13,229 nt of DNA from Treponema sp. (GCA_031273835.1 JAISRD010000147.1:1-13229); one strand, 5' to 3'; positions 5,964 through 12,995 are shown, counted from the first letter of the stretch. Program-made: numbers and translations. Notes: generated by a model from the sequence alone, not told the origin.

Positions 5964-8771
5964 TTACTCTCCTTTAACGCCCATTTCCAGAATAAGCTCC
6001 ACCTCTCCCCTGGAAAGCTTCAGGGTCCTGGCAATTTCATCGGCCCCCCAGCCCTGGCGGGCAAGTTTTATCACATTTTCCCTGGCCGCTATGGGAGGCG
6101 CCCCCTTGGCTCCGGCGGGCTTCCGTTCACCCTTCTCTTTTTGAAGGGCCCCCTTAAGCTTCACCATCTCCTGGGTTTCCTTGCTCAGTTCCTCAAAGCG
6201 GGTCTCCGCCCGGGCAAGCCATTCGCGGGCGGTCTGCATGGATTCAATTCTGTTTTCAATTTCCTTAAGGTTGTCGTCCAGCCGGGCAAGCTTATCCGCC
6301 GCCGTTTTAGCCCGCTCGTCCGCGGCGGCGAGCCTTTCGATGGCGGGCCGGAAGGATTCAAGTTCATCCTGAAGCTCCTCAATGTCCCCGGTACAGCGTT
6401 TCAGGGCCGTCTGGGTTTCCTCAAGGAGCTTGAAGTTCCGGTCCACCTCGCCGGAGGTTTCATCCAAAAGCCGGTTTTTCTTTTCGAGCCTCTGGAATTT
6501 TTCCTCCGCGTTCTTAGCGGCCTCTTCCAGCTTGTGAAGTTCGACCTGCACGGACATCAACACGTCGTTGGAATTGGTCACATCCTTGAGTTTTTCCTCC
6601 ACCGATTGGGAGGTTTGGATAAGCCGGTTAAAGTCCTTTTCCATAAGTTCAAAGCGGTGTTTTTCCGAAAGGAAACGGGTCATTTTGGAGTTAACCTCGT
6701 CCTCAAGCCGGCGTATCTTGACAAACTGGGCTTCCAGCTGGGCCGCTTCCAGGCGGCGCTGATCAAGGCCGGAAAGATCCCCCTTAAGGTCCTCCATGCG
6801 CCGTTCCAGTTCGGTACGCAGTTCATCGGCCTTGTCGAAGAGCCTGGTCTGGGCGGTGAATTCCGAAAGCTGCCTGCGGACTTCCTCGATGCCGCTTTTT
6901 ACCAGGGCAATACGGTCGTCGGTTTCGTTCACCAAATCGTGGGTTTTCCGCCGGGCATCCTCGATGGAATCCTCCGCGTCCCGCATCTGCGCAGCGAAGC
7001 GGGACTGCCAGGCCGCCATATCCCTGCGGGCCGATTCCTCGGTTTCCTTGATACGGACATTCCATTCCTCGGCGGAGGCGGCAATGGCCTTTAACTGTTC
7101 CTCCAGCCCCCGCTGATTGGTTTTAAGAACCTCGTTCATTCCCAGGGCATAACGGTTTATCTCGGCCTTGGCGGCGTTTTCCGCCTGGATCTTTGTTTCT
7201 TCCAGATCCGAGGCAAGCCGGCTTTGCAGCGATTCCAGGGCGGTGTCCATGGAAACCATGTTGGCCCGTATCCCTTCCTCCAGGGCGCCGGTTTCCGCCT
7301 TGAGGTCCTCCAGGCGCTTTTTCAAATCCTCCCCATAGCTCAGTTCCAGGCCGCGCCGTCCGGCCTCGGCGGAAGCGGCAAGGGAGCTGAGTTTACCCTC
7401 AAGGCCCGACTGCCATTCATTGAGCCGGGTATCAATAGCCCCGTCCCGCCGGGCAAGGTCGGCAAAAAAATCATCCTCGAATATTTTAAGTTTTTCCGAC
7501 ACGTTATCGTAGGCCGAACTTTTGAGGCCGTTGAGTTCCTGTTCCAGGGCCTCCATATCGGCCCTGAGGGCACTTACATCGCCGCCGAAGGCCGCCGCGG
7601 CCTCTTCCCGTATCAGCTTTTGCTCTTCCTCAAAAAGGGCAAAGTCCCTGCGTACCCGTTCCTCGGTATCCTCCATGGCCATGCGGAGCTGTCCGTCCAG
7701 CCTGCCCGCGTCGTCCGCGAGGCGGGCGAATTTTTCCCATTGTTCCGCCTGGACGCCGCTGTACTCGCTGAGCCGCTTTTCCGTTTCCGTAAGGATACGC
7801 TGTTCCGCCCGGGCGGCCTTTTCCTCAAGCTCCGCCCCCAGGGCTTTAATCCGCTCGCCGGTTTCCTCCGCGGCGGCGTTCCACTGGGCCTGCTGGGACA
7901 GGGCCAGGGCGTCCAGGGCTTCCATATCCCGCTTCCACTCGGCCGCCTGGGTCAGGGAAGTTTCCCGGTATTCCTTTAGTTTCTTTTCTATGGATTCCTG
8001 GAAACGGCGGACCCGCTCCTGGGCTTCTTCCCTGAACTTTACCAGCGCCGCCTCCTCAAGCTTGCCGGCCCTGTCCCCCGCCCTCTCAAGGGCGCCGCCG
8101 AGGGCGTTGTTTATCGTTTCAATATCCTCCGCGAGACGGGCCTTGCGCTCGGCCTCGACGCGGTCCACCGCCTGACGGTGATCCTCCACCCGGCGCTCAA
8201 CGGTTTCCGCCGCGGCCTGGAGATCCAGCACGGCCGATTTGACCGAAGCGGTGAGGGCCTCGGCGGTTCTTTCCAGGGCGAAGGCGTTTTCCCTTTCAAA
8301 ACGGAGTTCCACCCCGCCCAGATCCTTTTCTATGTCGTCAAGCCGGGTCTTAAGAGCCGAAACCAGTTTTTCCGTATGCTCCACAAAGGCCGCCTCGTCC
8401 TTAAGGCGGCTTAGATTTTCCTGTACCCTGGCGGTCGTGCGGACCAGATCTTCCAGGGACTTATCGTAAACGGCGATACGTTCGCCGATTTCGGCTATGG
8501 CGGCGGCCTTGTCCGCCAGATCTTCCTTGGTTATGTTGATCCGTTCAAGAACCTCCAGGGCGACGCTTTTTTCAACCCCCAGGTTGACCGCGTAATCCCT
8601 CACCGCGGCGGCCCTTTCCTCGGTAAAGACGGCGATTTCTTCCTTGAGCCGCTTACCGTATTCCCTGGCAAGATCCACCGAGCGGTTATTCCGGTCCAGA
8701 TAGCGGATCAGAACGATGGCCAGGACGCATATCCCCAGGGTTAAAAGATTTCCTACGGTAAAAAAATCCAT
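5964..8771 (-). CDS. Giant membrane-anchored coiled-coil protein (SpiroCoCo-like)
   Basis: A 935-residue protein with one N-terminal membrane helix (residues ~4-23, VGNLLTLGICVLAIVLIRYL). It then runs as an almost unbroken Glu/Lys/Ala-rich coiled coil to about residue 875, with heptad-like blocks such as LARLDDNLKEIENRIESM. After a basic Gly/Lys linker (KEKGERKPAGAKGAPP), the last ~37 residues form a compact helix-turn-helix-like unit, VIKLARQGWGADEIARTLKL followed by SRGEVELILEMG. This unit resembles the small C-terminal helical domain of several bacterial coiled-coil membrane proteins. I recall the family as SpiroCoCo, conserved in spirochetes; function is not established to my knowledge. 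A role in cell shape, envelope organisation or chromosome tethering is inference. The start is ATG 8771, or GTG 8774 directly before it. The upstream HAD gene ends 4 nt earlier and the downstream gene begins 3 nt later. Confidence 0.9.
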   Translation of the reverse strand: MDFFTVGNLLTLGICVLAIVLIRYLDRNNRSVDLAREYGKRLKEEIAVFTEERAAAVRDYAVNLGVEKSVALEVLERINITKEDLADKAAAIAEIGERIAVYDKSLEDLVRTTARVQENLSRLKDEAAFVEHTEKLVSALKTRLDDIEKDLGGVELRFERENAFALERTAEALTASVKSAVLDLQAAAETVERRVEDHRQAVDRVEAERKARLAEDIETINNALGGALERAGDRAGKLEEAALVKFREEAQERVRRFQESIEKKLKEYRETSLTQAAEWKRDMEALDALALSQQAQWNAAAEETGERIKALGAELEEKAARAEQRILTETEKRLSEYSGVQAEQWEKFARLADDAGRLDGQLRMAMEDTEERVRRDFALFEEEQKLIREEAAAAFGGDVSALRADMEALEQELNGLKSSAYDNVSEKLKIFEDDFFADLARRDGAIDTRLNEWQSGLEGKLSSLAASAEAGRRGLELSYGEDLKKRLEDLKAETGALEEGIRANMVSMDTALESLQSRLASDLEETKIQAENAAKAEINRYALGMNEVLKTNQRGLEEQLKAIAASAEEWNVRIKETEESARRDMAAWQSRFAAQMRDAEDSIEDARRKTHDLVNETDDRIALVKSGIEEVRRQLSEFTAQTRLFDKADELRTELERRMEDLKGDLSGLDQRRLEAAQLEAQFVKIRRLEDEVNSKMTRFLSEKHRFELMEKDFNRLIQTSQSVEEKLKDVTNSNDVLMSVQVELHKLEEAAKNAEEKFQRLEKKNRLLDETSGEVDRNFKLLEETQTALKRCTGDIEELQDELESFRPAIERLAAADERAKTAADKLARLDDNLKEIENRIESMQTAREWLARAETRFEELSKETQEMVKLKGALQKEKGERKPAGAKGAPPIAARENVIKLARQGWGADEIARTLKLSRGEVELILEMGVKGE
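5969..5975 (-). promoter_or_regulatory. Shine-Dalgarno of the 103-residue membrane protein gene
   Basis: On the minus strand AAAGGAG lies 8 nt before a GTG codon and overlaps the last codons of the upstream coiled-coil gene. This supports GTG as the start and indicates translational coupling. Confidence 0.7.
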
Positions 8772-8775
8772 CACC

Positions 8776-9522
8776 TTAGCCTAACACATATTTCCGTAAT
8801 TGGCGATAGTCGGAAAAAATAAAACAGCCCCCCCGGGTCCCGCCGGATCCGGCGGCGGGGGCCGCCGGGGTCCTGAAAAGGCCCGTACTCAGGAAGTTCC
8901 GCCGGATCAGGGCCGCCCCCATCCCCGCCGCCAAAGCCCCCTCCGCGTCATAACCGGGGCTGTTCCCCACGTAGAGTATCTCCGCCGGGTCAAGGCCCAG
9001 TTCCCGGGCCAGAAGCAGGAAGGGCCTGTCCTGAGGTTTAAGGGAACCGGTTTTTTCAGAGGAAAGGGCCGTGTCGAAAAGGCCCCCCAAACCGAGCAGT
9101 TCAAGTTTTCTCTCGGGGGGAAAGTCGGAAAGGACCCCCAGCCGCAGCCCCGCCCCGCGGAAAGCCTTGAGGGTTTCCTTAAGATGGGGGAAGGGCCGTA
9201 TCCGGGAAAAATGGGCCTCCCAGCCACGGTAGATGAGGGTTTCGGCCTTTTCCCTAAGCCGCCGGGGGTCCTGCTTGAGGATCTTCCCCATCAGCAGGGC
9301 CTGGGTTTCGTAAAAGTCCGGAATTCCGGTTTCAGAGGCATCCGGGCCGCTTTTTGAGCTATCCGGGCCCCCGGGGACGTCCCGGCGGTGAAACAGGGAC
9401 CTGACCTTGCTAAAGGCCGCGAAAAACCGGAAATGGGGAAGCAGAGAGGGGAGGACCCGGAAGTAGAGGCGGTAATTCGGATAGAGAGTCCCGTCAAGAT
9501 CAAACCCTATGCCCCGAAACAC
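8776..9522 (-). CDS. HAD-superfamily hydrolase (subfamily IA-like phosphatase)
   Basis: A 248-residue haloacid dehalogenase-fold hydrolase, probably a small-molecule phosphatase in the cytoplasm. Motif I is GFDLDGTLYP with nucleophile Asp8 and acid/base Asp10. Motif II is VLSDFP (Ser132). Motif III is Lys162 in SLKPQDRPF. Motif IV is LYVGNSPGYDAEGALAAGM (184-202) with Asp192. A helical cap (about residues 15-110) includes an odd Ser/Pro/Gly-rich stretch (PGGPDSSKSGPDASETG). An Ala/Pro/Gly-rich linker (TPAAPAAGSGGTRGG) precedes the C-terminus. The start is taken as GTG at 9520-9522, because AGGAGGAGG lies 6 nt before it and the -10 hexamer at 9545-9550 would start transcription downstream of the ATG at 9543. 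It is the first gene of the leftward operon. The substrate cannot be named; phosphoglycolate phosphatase-like activity is only one possibility. Confidence 0.88.
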   Translation of the reverse strand: MFRGIGFDLDGTLYPNYRLYFRVLPSLLPHFRFFAAFSKVRSLFHRRDVPGGPDSSKSGPDASETGIPDFYETQALLMGKILKQDPRRLREKAETLIYRGWEAHFSRIRPFPHLKETLKAFRGAGLRLGVLSDFPPERKLELLGLGGLFDTALSSEKTGSLKPQDRPFLLLARELGLDPAEILYVGNSPGYDAEGALAAGMGAALIRRNFLSTGLFRTPAAPAAGSGGTRGGCFIFSDYRQLRKYVLG

Positions 9523-9528
9523 GATACC

Positions 9529-9537
9529 CCTCCTCCT
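9529..9537 (-). promoter_or_regulatory. Strong Shine-Dalgarno of the HAD gene
   Basis: AGGAGGAGG on the minus strand, 6 nt before the GTG start at 9522. It is the strongest ribosome binding site in the window and fixes the start of the HAD protein at MFRGIGFDLDGT. Confidence 0.75.
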
Positions 9538-9544
9538 TACCATT

Positions 9545-9550
9545 ATTATA
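9545..9550 (-). promoter_or_regulatory. -10 box of the HAD / coiled-coil operon
   Basis: A perfect TATAAT on the minus strand. Transcription should begin near 9538, giving a 16-nt leader that opens directly on the Shine-Dalgarno. The -35 region 17 bp upstream reads TTTAAT (9568-9573), a weak match. This is the only promoter I see for the three-gene leftward operon. Confidence 0.55.
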
Positions 9551-9650
9551 CTACGGCGGGGAAAAAAATTAAACCGGGACGGCACGGACAAAGGGAAGAA
9601 TTTTAACCACAAAAATAAATCACTTTAGTCTCAGCGCGGTTCCCGCTGCC

Positions 9651-9676
9651 TGTCCGGCGGGCGGGCCTTGTCCGGC
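9651..9676 (+). repeat. Direct repeat TGTCCGGC in the lepB1 promoter region
   Basis: TGTCCGGC occurs at 9651-9658 and again at 9669-9676, 18 bp apart, both followed by G/A-rich and GGCC-containing sequence. The second copy overlaps the candidate -35 box of lepB1. It could be a pair of protein-binding half-sites or a chance GC-rich duplication. Confidence 0.35.
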
Positions 9677-9697
9677 AGGGGCCTTTCATGGTATTTT
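9668..9697 (+). promoter_or_regulatory. Candidate promoter of lepB1-lepB2-hemW
   Basis: TTGTCC (9668-9673), an 18-bp spacer and TATTTT (9692-9697) give a plausible housekeeping promoter. Transcription would start at about 9704, at the lepB1 ATG (9705), so translation may be leaderless. The AGGGG directly touching the ATG is too close to act as a Shine-Dalgarno. Confidence 0.4.
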
Positions 9698-9704
9698 CCA
9701 GGGG

Positions 9705-10691
9705 ATGGCTAAACGGACCGGGGCTGACTTTTTTGATACGCTTCAGGGGATCACCGAATCCTGTCTTACCCGGCGGCGGAGAAAACAGCGGATCAAAAAG
9801 GAAAAACAGCGCAAAAAGAATGTAATCGTCGACTGGATAGAGGCCTTTCTCTGGGCCGCCGGGGTGGTGCTTTTGATAAACCAGTACCTTTTCCAGGCTT
9901 ATCAGATACCTTCGGGTTCCATGATCGACACCCTGCTGATCAAGGATCACATTTTTGTCAATAAGATCATTTACGGCCCGGAACTGCTTCCCGGTATGGG
10001 AAAGCTCCCCAGCCCCGTCAGGCCCAAACGGGAGGACGTGATCATCTTCGAGAACCCCGATTATTTTTCCAACGGACCGGTATTCGACATCGCCCAGCGT
10101 ATTATCTATATGCTTACCCTGTCCATCGTGGATATCGACAGGGATGAGTCGGGGAACCCCAGGGTTCATTTTCTTATAAAACGGGCCGCCGGCATGGGGG
10201 GCGATCACTTTGTGTCCCGCCGGGGCGAACTTTTTATACGCTTTGCCGGGGAAGACCGCTGGGTATCCGAGCGGGACCATGCGGCGGCGGCGGGCTTTAA
10301 GCATAACCTGTCCCGGCTCCAGAAGGAAGAAGATTATCAGGCCATTGAGGCGGCCGGCAGGGTTTCGGCCTATATAAATCTGGGCCTTATGCCCCCGGCG
10401 GAACTTGAGGAGGCCGCCTCGGGGGCCGGGAGGATCTACGATTCTTTAACCAGGGAAGAGGCCATGCTCCGGGTTATACGTTCCGCGGCCCCCCATGATG
10501 AACGCTACCGGGCTTGGTATAATAAACAGGTCCAGGGCTGGTATGTTCCCGAAGGCCGGGCGCTTCCCCTGGGGGATAACCGGGATAACTCCCAGGACGG
10601 CCGTTTCTTCGGTCCCGTGAAGCTGTCGAAAATTCTGGGCAAGGGTTCGCTGATTTACTGGCCCGGAAACCGCATTGGCTTTATCCGTTAA
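9705..10691 (+). CDS. lepB: Signal peptidase I
   Basis: Signal peptidase I cleaves Sec/Tat signal peptides from exported proteins on the outer face of the cytoplasmic membrane. This 328-residue protein has a very basic N-terminus (RRRRKQRIKKEKQRKK, 23-38), one membrane helix (~41-61) and all catalytic blocks. Ser72 lies in IPSGSM, Lys159 in LIKRAAGMGGDHF, and the C-terminal box is GDNRDNSQDGRFFGPV (290-305). About 110 residues of extra, mostly helical sequence lie between the Lys box and the last box (DHAAAAGFKH through AWYNKQVQGW), an insertion not found in the E. coli enzyme. The only in-frame start nearby is ATG 9705. It heads the lepB1-lepB2-hemW run; lepB2 begins 35 nt after its stop. 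Confidence 0.93.
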   Translation: MAKRTGADFFDTLQGITESCLTRRRRKQRIKKEKQRKKNVIVDWIEAFLWAAGVVLLINQYLFQAYQIPSGSMIDTLLIKDHIFVNKIIYGPELLPGMGKLPSPVRPKREDVIIFENPDYFSNGPVFDIAQRIIYMLTLSIVDIDRDESGNPRVHFLIKRAAGMGGDHFVSRRGELFIRFAGEDRWVSERDHAAAAGFKHNLSRLQKEEDYQAIEAAGRVSAYINLGLMPPAELEEAASGAGRIYDSLTREEAMLRVIRSAAPHDERYRAWYNKQVQGWYVPEGRALPLGDNRDNSQDGRFFGPVKLSKILGKGSLIYWPGNRIGFIR

Positions 10692-10712
10692 ACCGGGTTT
10701 ATTTGCTCAGAT

Positions 10713-10720
10713 GGTGGAGG
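10713..10720 (+). promoter_or_regulatory. Shine-Dalgarno that selects a TTG start for lepB2
   Basis: GGTGGAGG lies 6 nt before TTG 10727. The earlier in-frame TTG at 10703 has no Shine-Dalgarno, so the protein should begin MANKWRQYSYVAQKN. Confidence 0.6.
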
Positions 10721-10726
10721 CAGGAA

Positions 10727-11449
10727 TTGGCAAACAAATGGCGGCAGTATTCCTATGTGGCGCAGAAGAACTATCTGCGCAGGGTCAGGGTTATCCTGGC
10801 CTGGGCCTTCGTGTTTTTCGTGGTCTATTCCCTGATAACGGGGCTTTTCTTTTCCAACCTGGTGCTTGAAAATGACACCATGAAACCCGGCATGCTTTCA
10901 GGGGATCGCTTTATTTTTTCCTCGTATACCATAAACCACCTGTTCAGGGATAAATCTTCGGGGGCCCTCCCATTCCGCAGGGGGCAGGTTGTCCTGCTGG
11001 ACCGTTCCGCCGGGGAACGGCGTAATGTCGTAAAAACAGTATTCGACGCGATGCTGCGTTTCGTCAGCTTCCAGCGGCTGAGCCTCTTTACCAGGGAAGA
11101 TACGGTTTTTGTAAAGCGGGTGATCGGCCTTCCGGGGGACACGATTTCGATGGAAAACTTCGTGATGCGGATCAAACCGGCGGGTCAGGATTATGAGTAC
11201 ACTGAATTTGAACTTTCCGAAAAGGATTATACTCCCGACATACCCCAGGTCTCACCGTTTTGGGATGAATCCATACCCTTCTCCGACTCCATGGACAGCA
11301 TAACCCTTAAGGATGAGGAATGTTTTCTCCTCTCCGACGACCGGGGCAATACCAACGATTCCCGAACCTGGGGGCCGGTCAAGGCGGATACCATAACAGG
11401 CCGGGCCCTGGTCCGCTATTGGCCGGTAACAAGGTTTGAAATCCCCTGA
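10727..11449 (+). CDS. Signal peptidase I paralogue with altered active site
   Basis: This 240-residue protein (numbered from TTG 10727) has the fold markers of type I signal peptidase. They are a membrane helix at ~20-42, the catalytic-Lys block VFVKRVIGLPGD (Lys130), and a degenerate last box SDDRGNTNDSRTWGPV (203-218) that keeps the DSR-x-x-G core. The Ser block is different: where the family has PSGSM, this protein reads LENDTMKPGMLSGDRF, placing Thr51 at the nucleophile position and changing the preceding Pro-Ser-Gly. Either Thr acts as nucleophile, as in some other hydrolases, or the protein is a non-catalytic or specialised partner of the normal enzyme encoded just upstream. Spirochetes often carry several lepB copies. 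It overlaps the start of hemW by 14 nt. Confidence 0.85.
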   Translation: MANKWRQYSYVAQKNYLRRVRVILAWAFVFFVVYSLITGLFFSNLVLENDTMKPGMLSGDRFIFSSYTINHLFRDKSSGALPFRRGQVVLLDRSAGERRNVVKTVFDAMLRFVSFQRLSLFTREDTVFVKRVIGLPGDTISMENFVMRIKPAGQDYEYTEFELSEKDYTPDIPQVSPFWDESIPFSDSMDSITLKDEECFLLSDDRGNTNDSRTWGPVKADTITGRALVRYWPVTRFEIP

Positions 11450-12770
11450 GCGGGAGGGGGAAGTCTCCGGCGCTGTTTCCCTCTATCTTCATATTCCCTT
11501 CTGCGAAACGAAATGCGCCTACTGTGATTTTTATTCGGTCCCCCTGGCCCGGTTCCCGGGGACGGGACCCCGCCGCGCTTTGGGGGATCGCCTTTTCCTT
11601 ATTAACCGTTACATCGACGTCCTGCTTGCCGAAACGGAGCGGCTCCTTTCCTCACTGGAGGCGGAGGGATTGGGGGCCCCTTCCGTCCCCACGGTATACA
11701 TAGGCGGGGGCACCCCTTCGCTTTTGGGAGCGGGGATAGGCCGGCTGCTGGACGGTGTTATCGGGATCGCCGGAGCGCGCCGCGGAGGTCCCGCGGCGCT
11801 TGCGGGGCTTCCGGCGGAAATTTCGGCGGAAGTTCCGATGGAAATCACCGTGGAGGCCAATCCCGAATCGGCGGACGCCGCCTTCCTCGGGGCCTGCCGT
11901 TCAAGGGGGGTAAGCCGCCTTTCCCTGGGGGTACAGAGCTTTAACGAACGGAGCAGGCGCGCCGTGGGACGCGGCGGGGATACCGGGGATCTGGTTTTTC
12001 ACCTTGCGGAGGCGGCGGAGATCTTCGGTTCCGGCCTGTCGGTGGATCTTATGACGGGGCTCCCCTTCCAGACGGAGGCCGTTCTGAAAGCCGATCTTGA
12101 GCGGGTCCTCGTTTTCGCTCCCGGCCACATTTCCCTCTATTCCCTCACCGTGGAAGATGGCACCCCCCTGGGGTCCCGGAAAGGGGACGCGGCGCTTCTC
12201 CATCAAGCCGGCCCCCGGTTCCCCCCGATGCCTTCCCCCGATGAGGCGGACAGACTATGGCTTACCGGCCGGGACGCGCTGGAACAGGCGGGGTATGAGC
12301 AGTACGAGGTGTCCAATTTTGCCCTTCCCGGTAAACGCTGCGCCCACAATATACGGTACTGGCGCATGGAAAACTGGCTGGGCGCGGGGCCTTCCGCGTC
12401 GGGTACGATCATCCGGGGAGGCCCCCTCACGGGCGGATGCTCCGGAAAACGCATAAGCTATGGGCCCGATACGGAAGCGTTTCTTTCCGGCCCCCTTCCC
12501 CTTACGGAGTATCTCGACCGGAATACCCTTATCAGGGAAAGCCTGCTTATGGGTTTCCGTTACCGCGAAGGACCCGATACGAATCTGTTTAAGCGGCGCT
12601 TCGGAACCGGCGTTGAACAGACCATACCCCGGACTCTGGAGGCATGGCGGAAGAAACGCGGTCCCGGCGGCAAAGCCCTTGCGGAGAAAGAAAGGCCGGC
12701 CCTGTCAGGAGCAGGATTGGCCCTGCTCAACCCTTTTTTGCTTGACGCCTTCGCCGAACTGGAATCTTAA
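11436..12770 (+). CDS. hemW: Radical SAM heme chaperone HemW-like protein
   Basis: A 444-residue radical SAM protein. The cluster motif is CETKCAYC (Cys23, 27, 30; C-X3-C-X2-C) followed by Asp, without the extra Cys of true coproporphyrinogen dehydrogenase HemN, so HemW is the better name. Further family blocks are YIGGGTPS (88-95), EANPES (140-145), SLGVQSFNERSRRAVGR (163-179), DLMTGLPFQT (204-213), YSLTVEDGTPL (235-245) and EQYEVSNFALPG with HNIRYW (304-309). It is 50-60 residues longer than typical. Insertions lie after the cluster (LARFPGTGPRRALGDRLFL) and around ARRGGPAALAGLPAE. HemW inserts heme into proteins; whether this organism makes heme is not visible here. TTG 11436 is the only in-frame start before the cluster motif and lacks a well-spaced Shine-Dalgarno, so the start is uncertain. 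It is the last gene of the lepB run. Confidence 0.88.
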   Translation: MKSPEREGEVSGAVSLYLHIPFCETKCAYCDFYSVPLARFPGTGPRRALGDRLFLINRYIDVLLAETERLLSSLEAEGLGAPSVPTVYIGGGTPSLLGAGIGRLLDGVIGIAGARRGGPAALAGLPAEISAEVPMEITVEANPESADAAFLGACRSRGVSRLSLGVQSFNERSRRAVGRGGDTGDLVFHLAEAAEIFGSGLSVDLMTGLPFQTEAVLKADLERVLVFAPGHISLYSLTVEDGTPLGSRKGDAALLHQAGPRFPPMPSPDEADRLWLTGRDALEQAGYEQYEVSNFALPGKRCAHNIRYWRMENWLGAGPSASGTIIRGGPLTGGCSGKRISYGPDTEAFLSGPLPLTEYLDRNTLIRESLLMGFRYREGPDTNLFKRRFGTGVEQTIPRTLEAWRKKRGPGGKALAEKERPALSGAGLALLNPFLLDAFAELES

Positions 12771-12794
12771 AGATCGACCACAAGATCGACCACA
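12771..12794. repeat. Perfect tandem duplication of a 12-bp unit
   Basis: AGATCGACCACA occurs twice in direct tandem (12771-12782 and 12783-12794), beginning at the first base after the hemW stop codon. A partial third unit (GATAAG) may follow. It opens the repeat-rich intergenic region. Confidence 0.85.
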
Positions 12795-12807
12795 GATAAG
12801 AAGAAAA

Positions 12808-12900
12808 TTTAACCGCAAAAAACACGAAAAGCACGAAGGTAAAGAAAGGAAAAATGGGAGAAAAAAGGAAAAATTTCTTTTTTTCTCCTTCCTTTGCGAA
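12808..12900. repeat. Degenerate AACCGCAAA-type intergenic element with long purine/pyrimidine hairpin
   Basis: The left part is purine-rich and begins TTTAACCGCAAAAAACACG, followed by CACGAAGG and AAAGAAAGG. The right part is its pyrimidine-rich counterpart ending CTCCTTCCTTTGCG. Between them, 12857-12869 pairs with 12876-12888 (13 bp, one G-U pair, 6-nt loop), and 12845-12851 pairs with 12889-12895 (7 bp). Elements beginning AACCACGAA or AACCGCAAAG are familiar from intergenic regions of many bacteria. A short related piece (TTTTAACCACAAAAATA) lies at 9601-9617. Confidence 0.6.
12845..12895 (+). terminator. Hairpin that may terminate hemW transcription
   Basis: A 7-bp outer stem, a one-sided internal bulge and a 13-bp inner stem form a long rod 75 bases after the hemW stop. 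The descending arm holds a run of seven T. It is A/T-rich rather than GC-rich and lacks a T-tract after the stem, so it is not a textbook intrinsic terminator. It is the only strong hairpin close behind the operon. Confidence 0.4.
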
Positions 12901-12927
12901 TAAATTGAGTTTATTTCCATGCCGGAG

Positions 12928-12969
12928 CTCTACGGATGGCTCGTAGAGTTCTACAGATAGTCCGTAGAA
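12928..12969. repeat. Two adjacent 21-bp palindromic units
   Basis: Unit 1 (12928-12948) has arms CTCTACG and CGTAGAG around a 7-nt centre. Unit 2 (12949-12969) has arms TTCTAC and GTAGAA around a 9-nt centre. The units abut, match at 15 of 21 positions, and the outermost pair changes from C-G to T-A in a compensatory way. Confidence 0.8.
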
Positions 12970-12995
12970 ATGCCGTCCGCAGGAAGTGGACGTTG

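Noticed and set aside
5880..7979. Long plus-strand open frames (5880-7094 and 7224-7979)
   Set aside because: They are antisense to the coiled-coil gene and give Pro/Gly/Phe/Leu-rich translations typical of the reverse of Glu/Lys/Ala-rich coiled coils. No start signals were seen.
9522..9612. Longer HAD protein beginning at 9612 or at the ATG at 9543
   Set aside because: The TATAAT at 9545-9550 lies inside that extension, and transcription would start after the ATG. The strong Shine-Dalgarno points to GTG 9522.
11452..11460. GGGAGGGGG as a Shine-Dalgarno for a shorter HemW
   Set aside because: No ATG, GTG or TTG lies in frame between it and the radical SAM cysteine motif.
12460..12903. 147-codon plus-strand frame overlapping the hemW end
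   Set aside because: Most of it lies inside hemW in another frame and the tail is low-complexity Lys/Arg/Phe from the purine-rich repeat.
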